From the NCBI GenBank assembly GCA_947463325.1, contig CANHQT010000001.1:62001-126000 (forward strand): a stretch of DNA of 64,000 bases, read 5' to 3'. The position numbers and the translations under genes are program-made. Below, one piece after another: positions 45,036 to 53,465 of this stretch; positions within the stretch are counted from its first letter, which is position 1, and every line of letters starts with the position of its first letter. The notes beneath the pieces were generated by a model. The model was given only the letters and a program-made list of their open reading frames with translations, did not search any database and was not told where the DNA came from. Source of the DNA: Sphingomonadaceae bacterium (GTDB lineage Bacteria; Pseudomonadota; Alphaproteobacteria; Sphingomonadales; Sphingomonadaceae).

Positions 45036-45527
45036 CTACAGGCTCGCCTCTTCTCCTTTCGCTAAATCAGGATCGATGCCGAACATCGTGCGGCGCATAG
45101 CGATCCTGCCGATGCGTAAATGCTCCACCCGGCGGCGCGCAGCGACGAGCGGGTATTCGGTTGCCGGTCGCACCAGGCAGGCTTCATATCTGTCAGCCAC
45201 AATCAAACCGCAGCGCTCAGGGCATCGTTCGCTATCGTCGGTGAGTGCAGGATCAACATCTGGCCCCACCGCCCAATAAAAGCGATCACACCAGGGCAGA
45301 TAGTCCAGCCATTTACGGTCGCCCAAGAAATCCGCGCGCGATACCTTGATCTCAACAATGCTGATCATGCCTTTGCCATCGATCGCCAGCATGTCTGCGC
45401 GGCGGCCATTTGGCAGCGGAACCTCACACAGCACCACCTGCCCTTGCGCATGAAACAACCGCGCAATGCCGCGCGCGACATCCGCGGCGGCGCAGGGTGT
45501 AGAGGGAAGGGCGGCACGCGATGCCAT
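45036..45527 (-). CDS. mmcB: MmcB-family DNA repair protein
   Basis: 163 residues of the DUF1052/MmcB family, which in Caulobacter is SOS-induced and contributes to mitomycin C resistance. The PD-(D/E)XK-like core is visible as RADMLAIDGKGMISIVEIKVSRADF (D-x(n)-ExK). ATG 45527 (MASRAA) gives the family length; the longer track ORF runs through a terminator. A short inverted repeat, TGGTGG/CCACCA, lies just upstream of the start. I could not find a LexA box of the GTTC-N7-GTTC type. Confidence 0.85.
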   Translation of the reverse strand: MASRAALPSTPCAAADVARGIARLFHAQGQVVLCEVPLPNGRRADMLAIDGKGMISIVEIKVSRADFLGDRKWLDYLPWCDRFYWAVGPDVDPALTDDSERCPERCGLIVADRYEACLVRPATEYPLVAARRRVEHLRIGRIAMRRTMFGIDPDLAKGEEASL

Positions 45528-45557
45528 TGGTGGAGAGTAACCACCATCGAGAACAAA

Positions 45558-45595
45558 GCAAGACCCCGGTGCGGAGAGCCGCACCGGGGTCTTGC
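45558..45595 (-). terminator. terminator after the cell wall hydrolase gene
   Basis: GCAAGACCCCGGTGCGG with a 4-base loop and CCGCACCGGGGTCTTGC form a perfect 17-bp stem, followed on the minus strand by TTTGTT. It separates the cell wall hydrolase gene from mmcB. Confidence 0.88.
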
Positions 45596-45611
45596 TCGGA
45601 TCATGTCTCAA

Positions 45612-46229
45612 TCAGCGATAAAAGACGTGATTGCCCAGTCGCGCCACACGCGGGCGATTCCAGCCCGGTGACACGCGCGTTGCGTGAAAGAACATCGCCC
45701 CCGGCACAGGGTTGTGCCACTGTTCCTCACTGGCGATCCGGGCAATAGCAACAGCAGTCCGCCACTGGGCGCTTTCACGCGGAGTGGGAACGACGCCGCG
45801 GCGCACAAAGGAAAACTGGCCAGGCTGCGTCAGAACACCGCAATTCGTGGTCGCAAAGCGGCCTGAATCGGCACGCGCAAGAATGACATGCGCCACAGCG
45901 AGCTGGCCTTCGAGCGATTCGCCTTTTGATTCGTAATAGATGCCCGACGCGAGGCACCGCATCTCCTCTGTTTCCGGTGCGCGATAATCGATCGACGCGA
46001 CCAGCTCTGAGAGGCTTTCGTGGCGCCGTTCAGCGTCCATTTCCGTTTCGAGGAGAGCATCGACCGGCTGGCTGGCGTCGGCAGGAACAGTCATCTGCAC
46101 GACGGGGGTCGATTCAAAAACAACATCGCCGGGACGGTCCTGCGCAAGGCCGGGAACAGTCAGGGCGGTAACGGTCAGGGCGGTGAGCCCGACAGCGGCT
46201 GCCGAAGCAGCACGGAAAATACGACTCAT
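45612..46229 (-). CDS. periplasmic cell wall hydrolase (SleB/CwlJ domain)
   Basis: 205 residues with a signal peptide (ALTVPGLAQ). The C-terminal hydrolase_2 domain contains EEMRCLASGIYYESKGESLEGQLAVAHVILAR, with the catalytic Glu in YYESKGE, then TQPGQFSF and GAMFFHA. Homologues are lytic transglycosylase-like peptidoglycan hydrolases; despite the SleB name no sporulation is implied. It is followed by a perfect terminator. Confidence 0.9.
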   Translation of the reverse strand: MSRIFRAASAAAVGLTALTVTALTVPGLAQDRPGDVVFESTPVVQMTVPADASQPVDALLETEMDAERRHESLSELVASIDYRAPETEEMRCLASGIYYESKGESLEGQLAVAHVILARADSGRFATTNCGVLTQPGQFSFVRRGVVPTPRESAQWRTAVAIARIASEEQWHNPVPGAMFFHATRVSPGWNRPRVARLGNHVFYR

Positions 46230-46434
46230 TTGTTCTTCAAACTGGGCGGGAGGATCCGGTTTCGGCGCGGTTACCTGATGGTAAGCGGCGACGGACCTCG
46301 TCCTTCCGACTGCGTGTTTGCCTGCGATCCCGGTCCGGATCAGGTCTGATACCCCGGGGAGAGGAGTAAACAGACGCGCTGGGCAACCTTCGCTCTTTCT
46401 GGTGCGCGGCGGTTGAGTGCCGCGGCGCGATCAG

Positions 46435-46785
46435 TCAAGCCGAACCGATCGTTTCAGCGGCGAAGCGTTCCGCCTCTGCGATGTCCAGTTCGATAATCCA
46501 GAGATCGGGATCGAGCCGGGCCCGTTTTTGCAAGCGGTCTTGGTGATCGGCAGCATCGCCTTCCGCGCGCTCGGAAACGAGACGCCAAGCCAGCTTTCCA
46601 TCATTGCCGGTCGCCTGTTCCAGCGTCAGACGCGGCTGACCACGGTCGGCGCATTCAATGATGATCGCACCGGCATCGGCATCGCCCTTGCGCAGCACTG
46701 CCGCAAAGCCCCCCTCAGCCTGCACCCGGCGGATAAGGGCGGAAACCAGCATGACACTCGTAAGGCGCGGTGGCCGCTCATCCAT
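46435..46785 (-). CDS. DUF1491 family protein
   Basis: 116 residues. Family sequence is SVMLVSALIRRVQAEGGFAAVLRKGDADAGAIIIE and a C-terminal helix with DPDLWIIELDIAEAERF. Alphaproteobacterial; function unknown. ATG 46785 (MDERPP) overlaps the thioesterase stop by 8 bases. The 205 bases between it and the cell wall hydrolase gene hold that gene's promoter and the small inverted repeat TTACCTGATGGTAA. Confidence 0.82.
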   Translation of the reverse strand: MDERPPRLTSVMLVSALIRRVQAEGGFAAVLRKGDADAGAIIIECADRGQPRLTLEQATGNDGKLAWRLVSERAEGDAADHQDRLQKRARLDPDLWIIELDIAEAERFAAETIGSA

Positions 46786-47245
46786 CGGAGGGGGTATAGC
46801 CTGGCAAGGAAGACAGGGCGAACGAAGAGCGCATGAAGGTACCAGTACCGCGCGCCACTTCCTCACCATCAGCGTCGACTAGGCGTGCATCGGCAACAAA
46901 AACCCGTTTGCGGCCGCTGATCCACCGGCCATAGGCGATGACGGGGCCTTCACGCAGGGGTCGGGTGAACAGGAGATTAAAGGCGGTGGTCAGCAGGAAA
47001 CGATCGTTCACCAAACTGTTGGCAGCATAGAAAGCCGCATCGTCCAGCATCTTGAAATAGGCGGTGCCGTGGGTGGCCCCCGCAGCATGAAAATAGTCGC
47101 TGCAGACATCGAAACGAATCTCCGCCTCTCCCGGTGCGGTTATCGTCAGCTGCGAAGGAAACAGTCGATTGACCGGCGCAACGGCATAGAGCGACTCAAG
47201 AGCCCGAAAATGCGCAGCCTCGCCCGCTGAGACACCCCCTGTCAT
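46778..47245 (-). CDS. PaaI-like hotdog thioesterase
   Basis: 155 residues. The hotdog helix region HAAGATHGTAYFKMLDDAAFYAANSL and strand segments LLTTAFNLLFTRPLREGPVIAYGRW match PaaI/DUF4442-like acyl-CoA thioesterases. The usual catalytic Asp/Asn region HGG is HGT here. Downstream overlap with DUF1491 and 6-base gap from ptsN suggest one operon. Substrate unknown. Confidence 0.8.
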   Translation of the reverse strand: MTGGVSAGEAAHFRALESLYAVAPVNRLFPSQLTITAPGEAEIRFDVCSDYFHAAGATHGTAYFKMLDDAAFYAANSLVNDRFLLTTAFNLLFTRPLREGPVIAYGRWISGRKRVFVADARLVDADGEEVARGTGTFMRSSFALSSLPGYTPSDG

Positions 47246-47251
47246 GGGCGA

Positions 47252-47719
47252 TCAGGCCGCGTCACGCGCCTCGTCTCCAGTCAGGATTGCGTAGAGCGCC
47301 TCTGCGCTGCGCGCGCCGCGCAGGCGAGCGACAGCCGCTTCATCGCGCAGGAAACGGGACACCTGAGCCAATGCCTTCAGATGATCGGCGCCCGCATCGA
47401 CCGGAGACAGAAGGACGAAAGCAAGATCTACGGGCAGAGCATCGACGGCATCGAAATCGACAGGCTTTGCCAGCTGAATGAAAAGACCGCGGACGCCAGA
47501 CAGGCCTGCGATACGCGCATGGGGAATCGCCATGCCGCGACCGAAAGCGGTTGATCCAAGGCGCTCGCGCTCAAGCAAAGCCTCAGTGACCTCGCTGGCA
47601 TCAAGGCCAAGCGCGGACGCGGCCAGCTGACCAGCGAGCGGAAAGAATGCACGCTTGGAATCAACCGCTTGCTGCGCACGAACCGTGGCGGGATAAACAA
47701 GATCGGAAAGGCGATTCAT
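47252..47719 (-). CDS. ptsN: PTS nitrogen-regulatory IIA protein PtsN (EIIA-Ntr)
   Basis: 155-residue phosphoacceptor of the PTS-Ntr chain. The active-site histidine is in GMAIPHARI; LERERLGSTAFGRG and PVDLAFVLLSPVDAGADHLKALAQVSRFLRD are family motifs. PtsN links phosphoryl status to K+ uptake, (p)ppGpp and, in some species, sigma-54. It lies downstream of hpf (143 bases) but 30 kb from rpoN. Confidence 0.93.
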   Translation of the reverse strand: MNRLSDLVYPATVRAQQAVDSKRAFFPLAGQLAASALGLDASEVTEALLERERLGSTAFGRGMAIPHARIAGLSGVRGLFIQLAKPVDFDAVDALPVDLAFVLLSPVDAGADHLKALAQVSRFLRDEAAVARLRGARSAEALYAILTGDEARDAA

Positions 47720-47861
47720 CGGGAGATGGTCATTCTTTTCATGGGGTCAGTCGCAGGATCAACAGTGATTTCCCCGCCGGTACGACCAATGCCCTAAAAG
47801 GGACTGTGCGGGCGGGCCCATAGACCCAGCCGCGCCAAAATGCCAGTAGCGAAACGGACAA

Positions 47862-48437
47862 TCAGTCCCTGCGCGGCTCGACCCAGCCGATTGTGCCATC
47901 GGACCGCCGATAAACCATGTTGTGAGCGCCGGTGGCGCCATTCACGAACAACAGCGCGGTTGTATTGCGCAAATCGAGCATCATGACTGCATCGGAGACA
48001 CTTGCGGTCGGCACATCGACACGCGTTTCGGCGATAATTGCGGGCGCATCACCTGCCTCGCTATCCTCCTCGCCTGCATCGAACACGGTGTAACCTGCAT
48101 CGAGGTCGAGCTCGCCGGGCAAGGGAGGGGCGCCGTTTCCGCCCTTGTCATGCAACCGCCGCATATAGCGGCGCAGCTGCTTTTCGATCTTATCCGCTGC
48201 GCCCTCGAAAGCGACATGCGCATCGCGCGCGCTGTGGTGACCTTTGAGCACCACGCCCTGCATCACATGCGATACGATGTCACAGGTGATCGAATCATGC
48301 GGCCCTCGGCCGAAGGTGGCCTGCGCGGAAATCGCTCGCGAGAAATATTTGTCGGCAATGGCGTTCATCCGGTCCACGACATGGGTTTGCAGTGCGGCGC
48401 CTGTATCGATCTGATGCCCGGAAACGCGGATATCCAT
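47862..48437 (-). CDS. hpf: ribosome hibernation promoting factor, long form
   Basis: 191 residues. The N-terminal S30AE domain (MDIRVSGHQIDTG to RRLHDKG) blocks the decoding centre. A linker and a C-terminal dimerisation domain (VSDAVMMLDLRNTTALLFVNG, VYRRSDGTIGWVEP) mark long HPF, which pairs 70S into 100S ribosomes. The start has a near-ideal AAGGAG site. It precedes ptsN in the usual proteobacterial order. Confidence 0.95.
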   Translation of the reverse strand: MDIRVSGHQIDTGAALQTHVVDRMNAIADKYFSRAISAQATFGRGPHDSITCDIVSHVMQGVVLKGHHSARDAHVAFEGAADKIEKQLRRYMRRLHDKGGNGAPPLPGELDLDAGYTVFDAGEEDSEAGDAPAIIAETRVDVPTASVSDAVMMLDLRNTTALLFVNGATGAHNMVYRRSDGTIGWVEPRRD

Positions 48438-48560
48438 TGCCTATCTCCTTCATGGTGCCAGCAGGCACCGGCCGTTTCGATGCATGGGGCGACCTTTTCC
48501 GTCGCGTCCCATCAATGTTTCCCCCGCTTTCTCTTGAACCCCTTCTCTGTCTCTTTTCTC

Positions 48561-49262
48561 TTAATCAGCGAGCCATAATGCATCTTTTATCCCGGCAACA
48601 AATGCGGCGTGCCGGGCAAGTTCTTCGCGGCTGGCCGCATGCGGCCTGGGTGCACGAAATGTGCGTTGGGCCGGAACAGCGGTGACCAAGTCGGCTTTCG
48701 CTGCGCCGCGTTCTTGGGTCTGGGCTCCGGAAAGGCCAAGGCCAATCTGCCGACCGCCCGTCATTTCGATGTAAAGCTGCGCCAGCAGTTCTGCATCGAG
48801 TAATGCGCCATGCTTGACGCGGTGGCTGCGATCGATGCCATAGCGGGTGCAAAGGGCGTCAAGGCTATGTTTGGCGCCCGGATGAAGCTTGCGCGCCATG
48901 GCTACGGTATCAACCATTCGCGCCAGATCGATCGGGGGCAGGGAGCAACGCTTGAGCTCGGCGTTGAGAAAACCGAAATCGAACATCGCATTGTGCGCGA
49001 TCAGCACGGCATCATCACTCAGAAATGCGAGTAAATCCTCAGCAATGTCCGCGAACAGCGGCTTGTCCGCCAGAAAGGCATCGGAAAGGCCATGCACGGC
49101 CTGCGCCTCGGCAGGCATCGACCGTTGCGGGTTGATATAAGCGTGGAAGGTGCGGCCCGTTTCGACGCGTCCGACCAGCTCAATGCAGCCGATCTCCACC
49201 AGCCGGTCATCACCTCCGGAATTGAGCCCCGTTGTTTCGGTATCGAAGACAATCTCGCGCAT
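48561..49262 (-). CDS. dnaQ: DNA polymerase III subunit epsilon
   Basis: Proofreading 3'-5' exonuclease of the replicase, 233 residues. DEDDh motifs are VFDTETTGL (Exo I), LIAHNAMFDFGFL (Exo II) and HGALLDAELLAQLY (Exo III). The C-terminal part is the polymerase-tethering tail. ATG 49262 (MREIVFD) is preferred over 49292. It ends the leftward operon ppsR-maf-aroE-coaE-dnaQ, the same order as next to the Caulobacter origin. Confidence 0.96.
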   Translation of the reverse strand: MREIVFDTETTGLNSGGDDRLVEIGCIELVGRVETGRTFHAYINPQRSMPAEAQAVHGLSDAFLADKPLFADIAEDLLAFLSDDAVLIAHNAMFDFGFLNAELKRCSLPPIDLARMVDTVAMARKLHPGAKHSLDALCTRYGIDRSHRVKHGALLDAELLAQLYIEMTGGRQIGLGLSGAQTQERGAAKADLVTAVPAQRTFRAPRPHAASREELARHAAFVAGIKDALWLAD

Positions 49263-49272
49263 CTGACGGTGA

Positions 49273-49899
49273 CTATGCGCCCCTCTCTTCACGGAGGCAA
49301 GCGACGACGCGGGCTAATTGGTCGCGGGTTTCCTCCAGCGATGTCCCGGTATCAATCATAAAGTCGGCACGGGCGCGTTTCTCCTGGTCGGGGGTCTGAC
49401 GCGCGAGAATTTCCTCGAACTTCGAGGCCGTCATGCCGGGCCGGGCGAGCACGCGGCGACGCTGTTCCTCGTGTGGTGCCGACACGACCATGATCCGGTC
49501 GACAAGGCTCCAGCCGCTTTTTTCGAACAACAGGGGAATGTCGAGCACCACCAGCGGCTGATCGCGATTGGCCGCCATGAATTCGGCCTGCGCTTCTGCC
49601 ACGGCCGGATGAACGATGCGTTCGAGCCGTGCGAGGGCAGAGTCATCCCCGAATACCCTTGCGCCCAAAGCAGGCCGGTCGACGCCATCAGGACCAGTGG
49701 TCCCGGGAAAAGCTGCCTCGATAGCCGGGAGGAGAGCCCCGCCCGGCCCTTGCAGCCGGTGCACCTCGGCATCGGCGTCGAAAACCGGCACGCCCATCTC
49801 TCGCAACATCTGTGCGGCCGCAGATTTGCCCATGCCGATCGATCCGGTGAGGCCTATCAGCAGCGGGCGGTTATTCGGCGGCGGTGGATTATTTGTCAT
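49273..49899 (-). CDS. coaE: dephospho-CoA kinase
   Basis: 208 residues; final step of CoA synthesis, phosphorylating the 3'-OH of dephospho-CoA. P-loop GLTGSIGMGKS, then GVPVFDADAEVH and VVLDIPLLFEKSGW. Its ATG overlaps the aroE stop (ATGA) and dnaQ follows 10 bases later. Confidence 0.96.
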   Translation of the reverse strand: MTNNPPPPNNRPLLIGLTGSIGMGKSAAAQMLREMGVPVFDADAEVHRLQGPGGALLPAIEAAFPGTTGPDGVDRPALGARVFGDDSALARLERIVHPAVAEAQAEFMAANRDQPLVVLDIPLLFEKSGWSLVDRIMVVSAPHEEQRRRVLARPGMTASKFEEILARQTPDQEKRARADFMIDTGTSLEETRDQLARVVACLREERGA

Positions 49900-50738
49900 G
49901 CGATCAACTTCGCGCGCAACAGTTCGTCATCGGCGGGCGGTGTGACCCCAAAGAAACATTCAAAGGCGAGCGCCGCCTGGCCGATCAGCATGTCGAGCCC
50001 GTCAATCGTGACAAGGTCGCGGGCATCCGCCTGTGCCAAAAGTTTCGTAACGAGCGGGGCATAGACGCAGTCGTAGACGATGGCATCGTCGGGCAACGGG
50101 CTGAGATCAATGTCCAAAGGCGGTTGGCCAGTCATGCCAAGCGAACTTGCGTTCACAACCAGCGCCGCGGCAGGGAGGCGGCTGCCGAGCGGCAGTGCCT
50201 GACCTTTGAGACCGAAGGCGGCAAGCAGGGCGCTCGCCTTCAAAACGTTGCGGTTCAGAATGGTGACCGGCCCGACCTCTGATTTGGAGAGGGCGAATAA
50301 CACCGCCCGCGCAGCACCCCCTGCGCCGACAACCACGACCGGCATTCCTTCCAGATTGGCATCGGCCAACGGAGCAAAGAATCCACCGGCATCAGTATTG
50401 GTAGCAAACAGGCTGCCATCACCGGCCCGTGCGATCGTGTTTGCCGCACCTATCGATGCGCGGACTCCGCCGGGGTCAGGAACATGATCAAGCACAGCAA
50501 GCTTGTGCGGTAGGGTAACGTTGCATCCGCGCCAATCAGGGTCAGCTGCACGACGCTCGAGATAGACGCCAAGATCCTCCGCGCAAACATGGCAGGCCCG
50601 ATAACTGCCTGCGATGCCGGTTGCCACCAGCCAATGGTTGTGAATCAGCGGGGATTTGGAATGAGCGATGGGATCGCCGATCACTTCTGCATAAGGCCCG
50701 CCAGGACCCGGTGTATCCAGGGTTGCAATGGCGCTCAT
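49896..50738 (-). CDS. aroE: shikimate dehydrogenase
   Basis: NADPH-dependent enzyme reducing 3-dehydroshikimate, 280 residues. Substrate loop HSKSPLIHN, catalytic Lys/Asp in GCNVTLPHKLAVLDH, NADP motif VVGAGGAARAVLFAL and NASSLGM. Overlaps maf and coaE by 4 bases at each end. Confidence 0.95.
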   Translation of the reverse strand: MSAIATLDTPGPGGPYAEVIGDPIAHSKSPLIHNHWLVATGIAGSYRACHVCAEDLGVYLERRAADPDWRGCNVTLPHKLAVLDHVPDPGGVRASIGAANTIARAGDGSLFATNTDAGGFFAPLADANLEGMPVVVVGAGGAARAVLFALSKSEVGPVTILNRNVLKASALLAAFGLKGQALPLGSRLPAAALVVNASSLGMTGQPPLDIDLSPLPDDAIVYDCVYAPLVTKLLAQADARDLVTIDGLDMLIGQAALAFECFFGVTPPADDELLRAKLIA

Positions 50739-51328
50739 GCCGGCATTTCCCCTCGTTCGCGAAGATATCCGAGCAGGGGCAGTAGCGGCATGCCGAGGAT
50801 GGCAAAATGATCACCCCGCACGCGATCGAACAGCTGAACGCCTGGTCCCTCCAACCGAAAACAGCCAACGCAACCAGCGATCGCTGGCCATTCTTCATCA
50901 AGATAGGCTTCGATGAACTCCGCCGACAGTGAACGTACCATCAGCCGGGCCTCTTCAACATGGCGCCACACCGGCCGACCACCTTCTGCTACGACCACGG
51001 CGCTCACCAAAGTCATCGTACGACCGGAGAAGAGCGCGAGATGGCGGGCAGCTTCGGCACGGTCAGCTGGCTTCTCGAACAGCCGCCCATCGACAGCAAC
51101 CACAGAATCACTGCCGACCACCAATGCTGCGCTGTGAGCGAGCGAGATTTTCACCGCTTTCAGCTCGGCCAGCGCGTCGGCGACCTGTCGTGGACCGTGA
51201 CCCTCGGCGAGCAGCGCATCCTTGACCGCGCTCTCGTCGACATGCGCGGGCATTGCTTCATAGGCAACAGCAGCGGCATCGAGCATTGCCCGCCGACTGG
51301 CACTTTGCGAGGCAAGTATGACCGTCAT
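50735..51328 (-). CDS. maf: Maf-family nucleoside triphosphate pyrophosphatase
   Basis: 197-residue house-cleaning enzyme hydrolysing non-canonical (d)NTPs. N-terminal LASQSASRRAMLDAA, then VVGSDSVVAVDGRLFEKP and IAGCVGCFRLEGPG, are Maf signatures. It sits between ppsR and aroE with 4-base overlaps, as beside the Caulobacter origin. Confidence 0.95.
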   Translation of the reverse strand: MTVILASQSASRRAMLDAAAVAYEAMPAHVDESAVKDALLAEGHGPRQVADALAELKAVKISLAHSAALVVGSDSVVAVDGRLFEKPADRAEAARHLALFSGRTMTLVSAVVVAEGGRPVWRHVEEARLMVRSLSAEFIEAYLDEEWPAIAGCVGCFRLEGPGVQLFDRVRGDHFAILGMPLLPLLGYLRERGEMPA

Positions 51329-52152
51329 ACCGAGCCCTGCAATCTTTGTGCGCGGCGGTCCTCACACAGTTTGATAATCGCTGCTGCGGTTTCTTCGATC
51401 GATCGCCGTGTGACATCGATCACCGGCCAGTCATTGTCGGCAAACATGCGGCGCGCATAGGCGATTTCGCGCTTCACCGCTTCCTCGTCGGCATAGCTGG
51501 TCTCACGCGTTTCGCCGAGCGCTGAGAGGCGGTTGCGGCGCACAGCCACCAAACGATCCGGGCTGGTGGTGAGGCCTACGACAAGAGGATTTCCGAGCGA
51601 GAACAATGTGTCCGGTGGCGGGGATTCCGGGACTATGGGGATGTTCGCGGTCTTGTAACCGCGATTAGCGAGATAGATGGATGTCGGTGTTTTCGATGAA
51701 CGCGACACGCCGGCAAGGACAATGTCGGCATCTTCCCAACCTTCAGGCGACACGCCGTCATCATGCGCCATGGTGTAATGGATTGCCTCCACCCGTGCAA
51801 AATAGGCGGCATCGAGCATATGTTGCCGACCTGGCCGTGCTTTGGCTTCCTGGCCTAACATGCGCGACAATGCGTCGGTCACCGTGTCGAGGGCAGGAAC
51901 GACGGGCAAGCCGAGTGCAAGGCACCGCCGTTCAAGCTCTGCACGCAAATCCCGATTGACCAGTGTGAATAGCACCAGCCCGGGATTGTCAGCGATTTCC
52001 GTCAGGATACGTTCGAGATGTGGGCGATTGCGCACCATCGGCCAAAAATGGCGCGTTACGGAAACATCATCGAACTGGGCGAGCGCGGCTTTGGCGATAT
52101 TTTCCAGCGTCTCGCCGGTGGAGTCGGAGAGGAGGTGCAAATGCAGCTTCAT
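51325..52152 (-). CDS. ppsR: PEP synthase regulatory kinase/phosphorylase (DUF299, RP001 type)
   Basis: 275-residue bifunctional ADP-dependent kinase and Pi-dependent phosphorylase controlling PEP synthase or PPDK. Motifs: HLLSDSTGETLENIAKAAL, GVSRSSKTPTSIYLANRGYK (P-loop) and IARRMFADNDWPVIDVTRRSIEETAA. ATG 52152 with AAGGCGGG upstream is the start; the 40-residue track extension reads through the origin region. DUF299 is the RP001 gene that flanks the origin opposite hemE in Caulobacter and Rickettsia. Confidence 0.94.
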   Translation of the reverse strand: MKLHLHLLSDSTGETLENIAKAALAQFDDVSVTRHFWPMVRNRPHLERILTEIADNPGLVLFTLVNRDLRAELERRCLALGLPVVPALDTVTDALSRMLGQEAKARPGRQHMLDAAYFARVEAIHYTMAHDDGVSPEGWEDADIVLAGVSRSSKTPTSIYLANRGYKTANIPIVPESPPPDTLFSLGNPLVVGLTTSPDRLVAVRRNRLSALGETRETSYADEEAVKREIAYARRMFADNDWPVIDVTRRSIEETAAAIIKLCEDRRAQRLQGSV

Positions 52153-52421
52153 CCCGCCTTCTTTGTGGATGGTCTGTGGATAAGGCAAGGGACGCTTTTG
52201 ATCAGCAATTCTTATCCTCGGCACTTCCGATTCCATCCACAGGCAAGTCCCCGGGTGGCCTGCTCCATCCACAGCCTGTGGATAGCGAGGATGAAAAACA
52301 CGACTCGCGCTGCTTCCATGAGTCGTTTTTACCTAGCTGTTGGCAAAGCCGGCACAGCCGATTATGCCCCCATCATCCCGCCCCCAACAGATTCCAACAT
52401 GAAAGAAAGAGTCTAATTTTT
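52153..52421. other. candidate chromosomal replication origin (oriC)
   Basis: The 269-base gap between divergent ppsR and hemE is dense in DnaA-box-like 9-mers around TTATCCACA: a perfect copy on the minus strand (52175-52183), CTATCCACA on the minus strand (52277-52285), CCATCCACA on both strands (52164, 52233, 52265) and TTATCCTCG (52212). ATCCACAG-C-CTGTGGAT forms a palindrome. A/T-rich runs are near GAGTCTAATTTTTATG just before hemE. Gene context (hemE/RP001) is that of the Caulobacter Cori. Function is inferred. Confidence 0.78.
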
Positions 52422-53465
52422 ATGGGGACATGCCCGCCAGCACTTGTCGACAATGCAATCATGGCCGTGCTGCGCGGCGAGCGGATTGATCCTCCACCGA
52501 TGTGGCTGATGCGTCAGGCCGGACGTTATCTGCCTGAGTATCGCGCCTTGCGGGCGGACAAGGGTGGGTTTCTCGAACTGGTGCATGACAGCGAGGCGGC
52601 ATGCGAAGTGACAATCCAGCCGCTGCGCCGGTTCGATTTCGATGCCGCCATCCTGTTTTCGGATATCCTTGTGGTGCCGCACGCCATGGGACAGGATCTG
52701 TGGTTCGAGGCGGGCGAAGGACCACGGTTGGCTCCCCGGATCGCGGAAACGGCACTGGAAACGTTGAAACCTGCGCCTGAGAGGTTGGAGCCGGTTTATC
52801 AGACAATCCGTCTGCTCAAAGCTGCTTTGCCTGCCGGGCGGGCGCTGCTTGGCTTTGCCGGCAGCCCCTGGACGATTGCGACCTATATGGTCGATGGACA
52901 GGGTTCCAAGGATCATGGTGCCGCACGACGGATGGCCTATGCCGACCGCGAGCGTTTTGCCGCGCTGATTGAGGCTATTGTCGAAGCGACGACCGATTAT
53001 CTCATCCGTCAGGTCGAGGCCGGGGTCGATGCAGTGCAGTTGTTCGACAGTTGGGCGGGCAGTCTTGCTCCGGACGAGTTCATGCGCTGGGTGGTTGAGC
53101 CCAATCGGGCGATTGTCGACCGGTTCCGGGCCGCCTGTCCAGGGGTGCCAGTGATCGGATTCCCCAAGGGTGCGGGTGCCAAGCTGCTTGATTATGCGAT
53201 CGCGGTGAAACCCGATGCACTAGGCGTGGATGAAACCATTGATCCGGTTTGGGCGGATCGGATGTTGCCCGCTGGCCTCCCCGTGCAGGGCAACCTCGAT
53301 CCTCTGCTTTTAGTAGCCGGGGGTGATGCACTTGATGCCGGGATTGACCGTATCCGTGCCGCTTTTGCCAATCGCCCGCATATCTTCAACCTCGGCCACG
53401 GTATCGTGCCTGACACGCCGATCGCGCATGTCGAGCAGTTGGTACAGCGGGTAAGGGGCGGTTGA
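52422..53465 (+). CDS. hemE: uroporphyrinogen decarboxylase
   Basis: Haem pathway enzyme, 347 residues, converting uroporphyrinogen III to coproporphyrinogen III. RQAGRYLPEYRAL near the N-terminus, AILFSDILVVPHAMG, GFAGSPWTIATYMV and GNLDPLLL are diagnostic. ATG 52422 is the start; the track ORF runs back through the origin region and ppsR. hemJ overlaps its stop by one base (TGATG). It is the first rightward gene from the putative origin. Confidence 0.97.
   Translation: MGTCPPALVDNAIMAVLRGERIDPPPMWLMRQAGRYLPEYRALRADKGGFLELVHDSEAACEVTIQPLRRFDFDAAILFSDILVVPHAMGQDLWFEAGEGPRLAPRIAETALETLKPAPERLEPVYQTIRLLKAALPAGRALLGFAGSPWTIATYMVDGQGSKDHGAARRMAYADRERFAALIEAIVEATTDYLIRQVEAGVDAVQLFDSWAGSLAPDEFMRWVVEPNRAIVDRFRAACPGVPVIGFPKGAGAKLLDYAIAVKPDALGVDETIDPVWADRMLPAGLPVQGNLDPLLLVAGGDALDAGIDRIRAAFANRPHIFNLGHGIVPDTPIAHVEQLVQRVRGG

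Noticed and set aside
45530-45560. LexA box for mmcB (GTTC near GTTA)
   Set aside because: Spacing is 9 rather than 7 bases and the second half is GTTA, so it does not match the alphaproteobacterial consensus.
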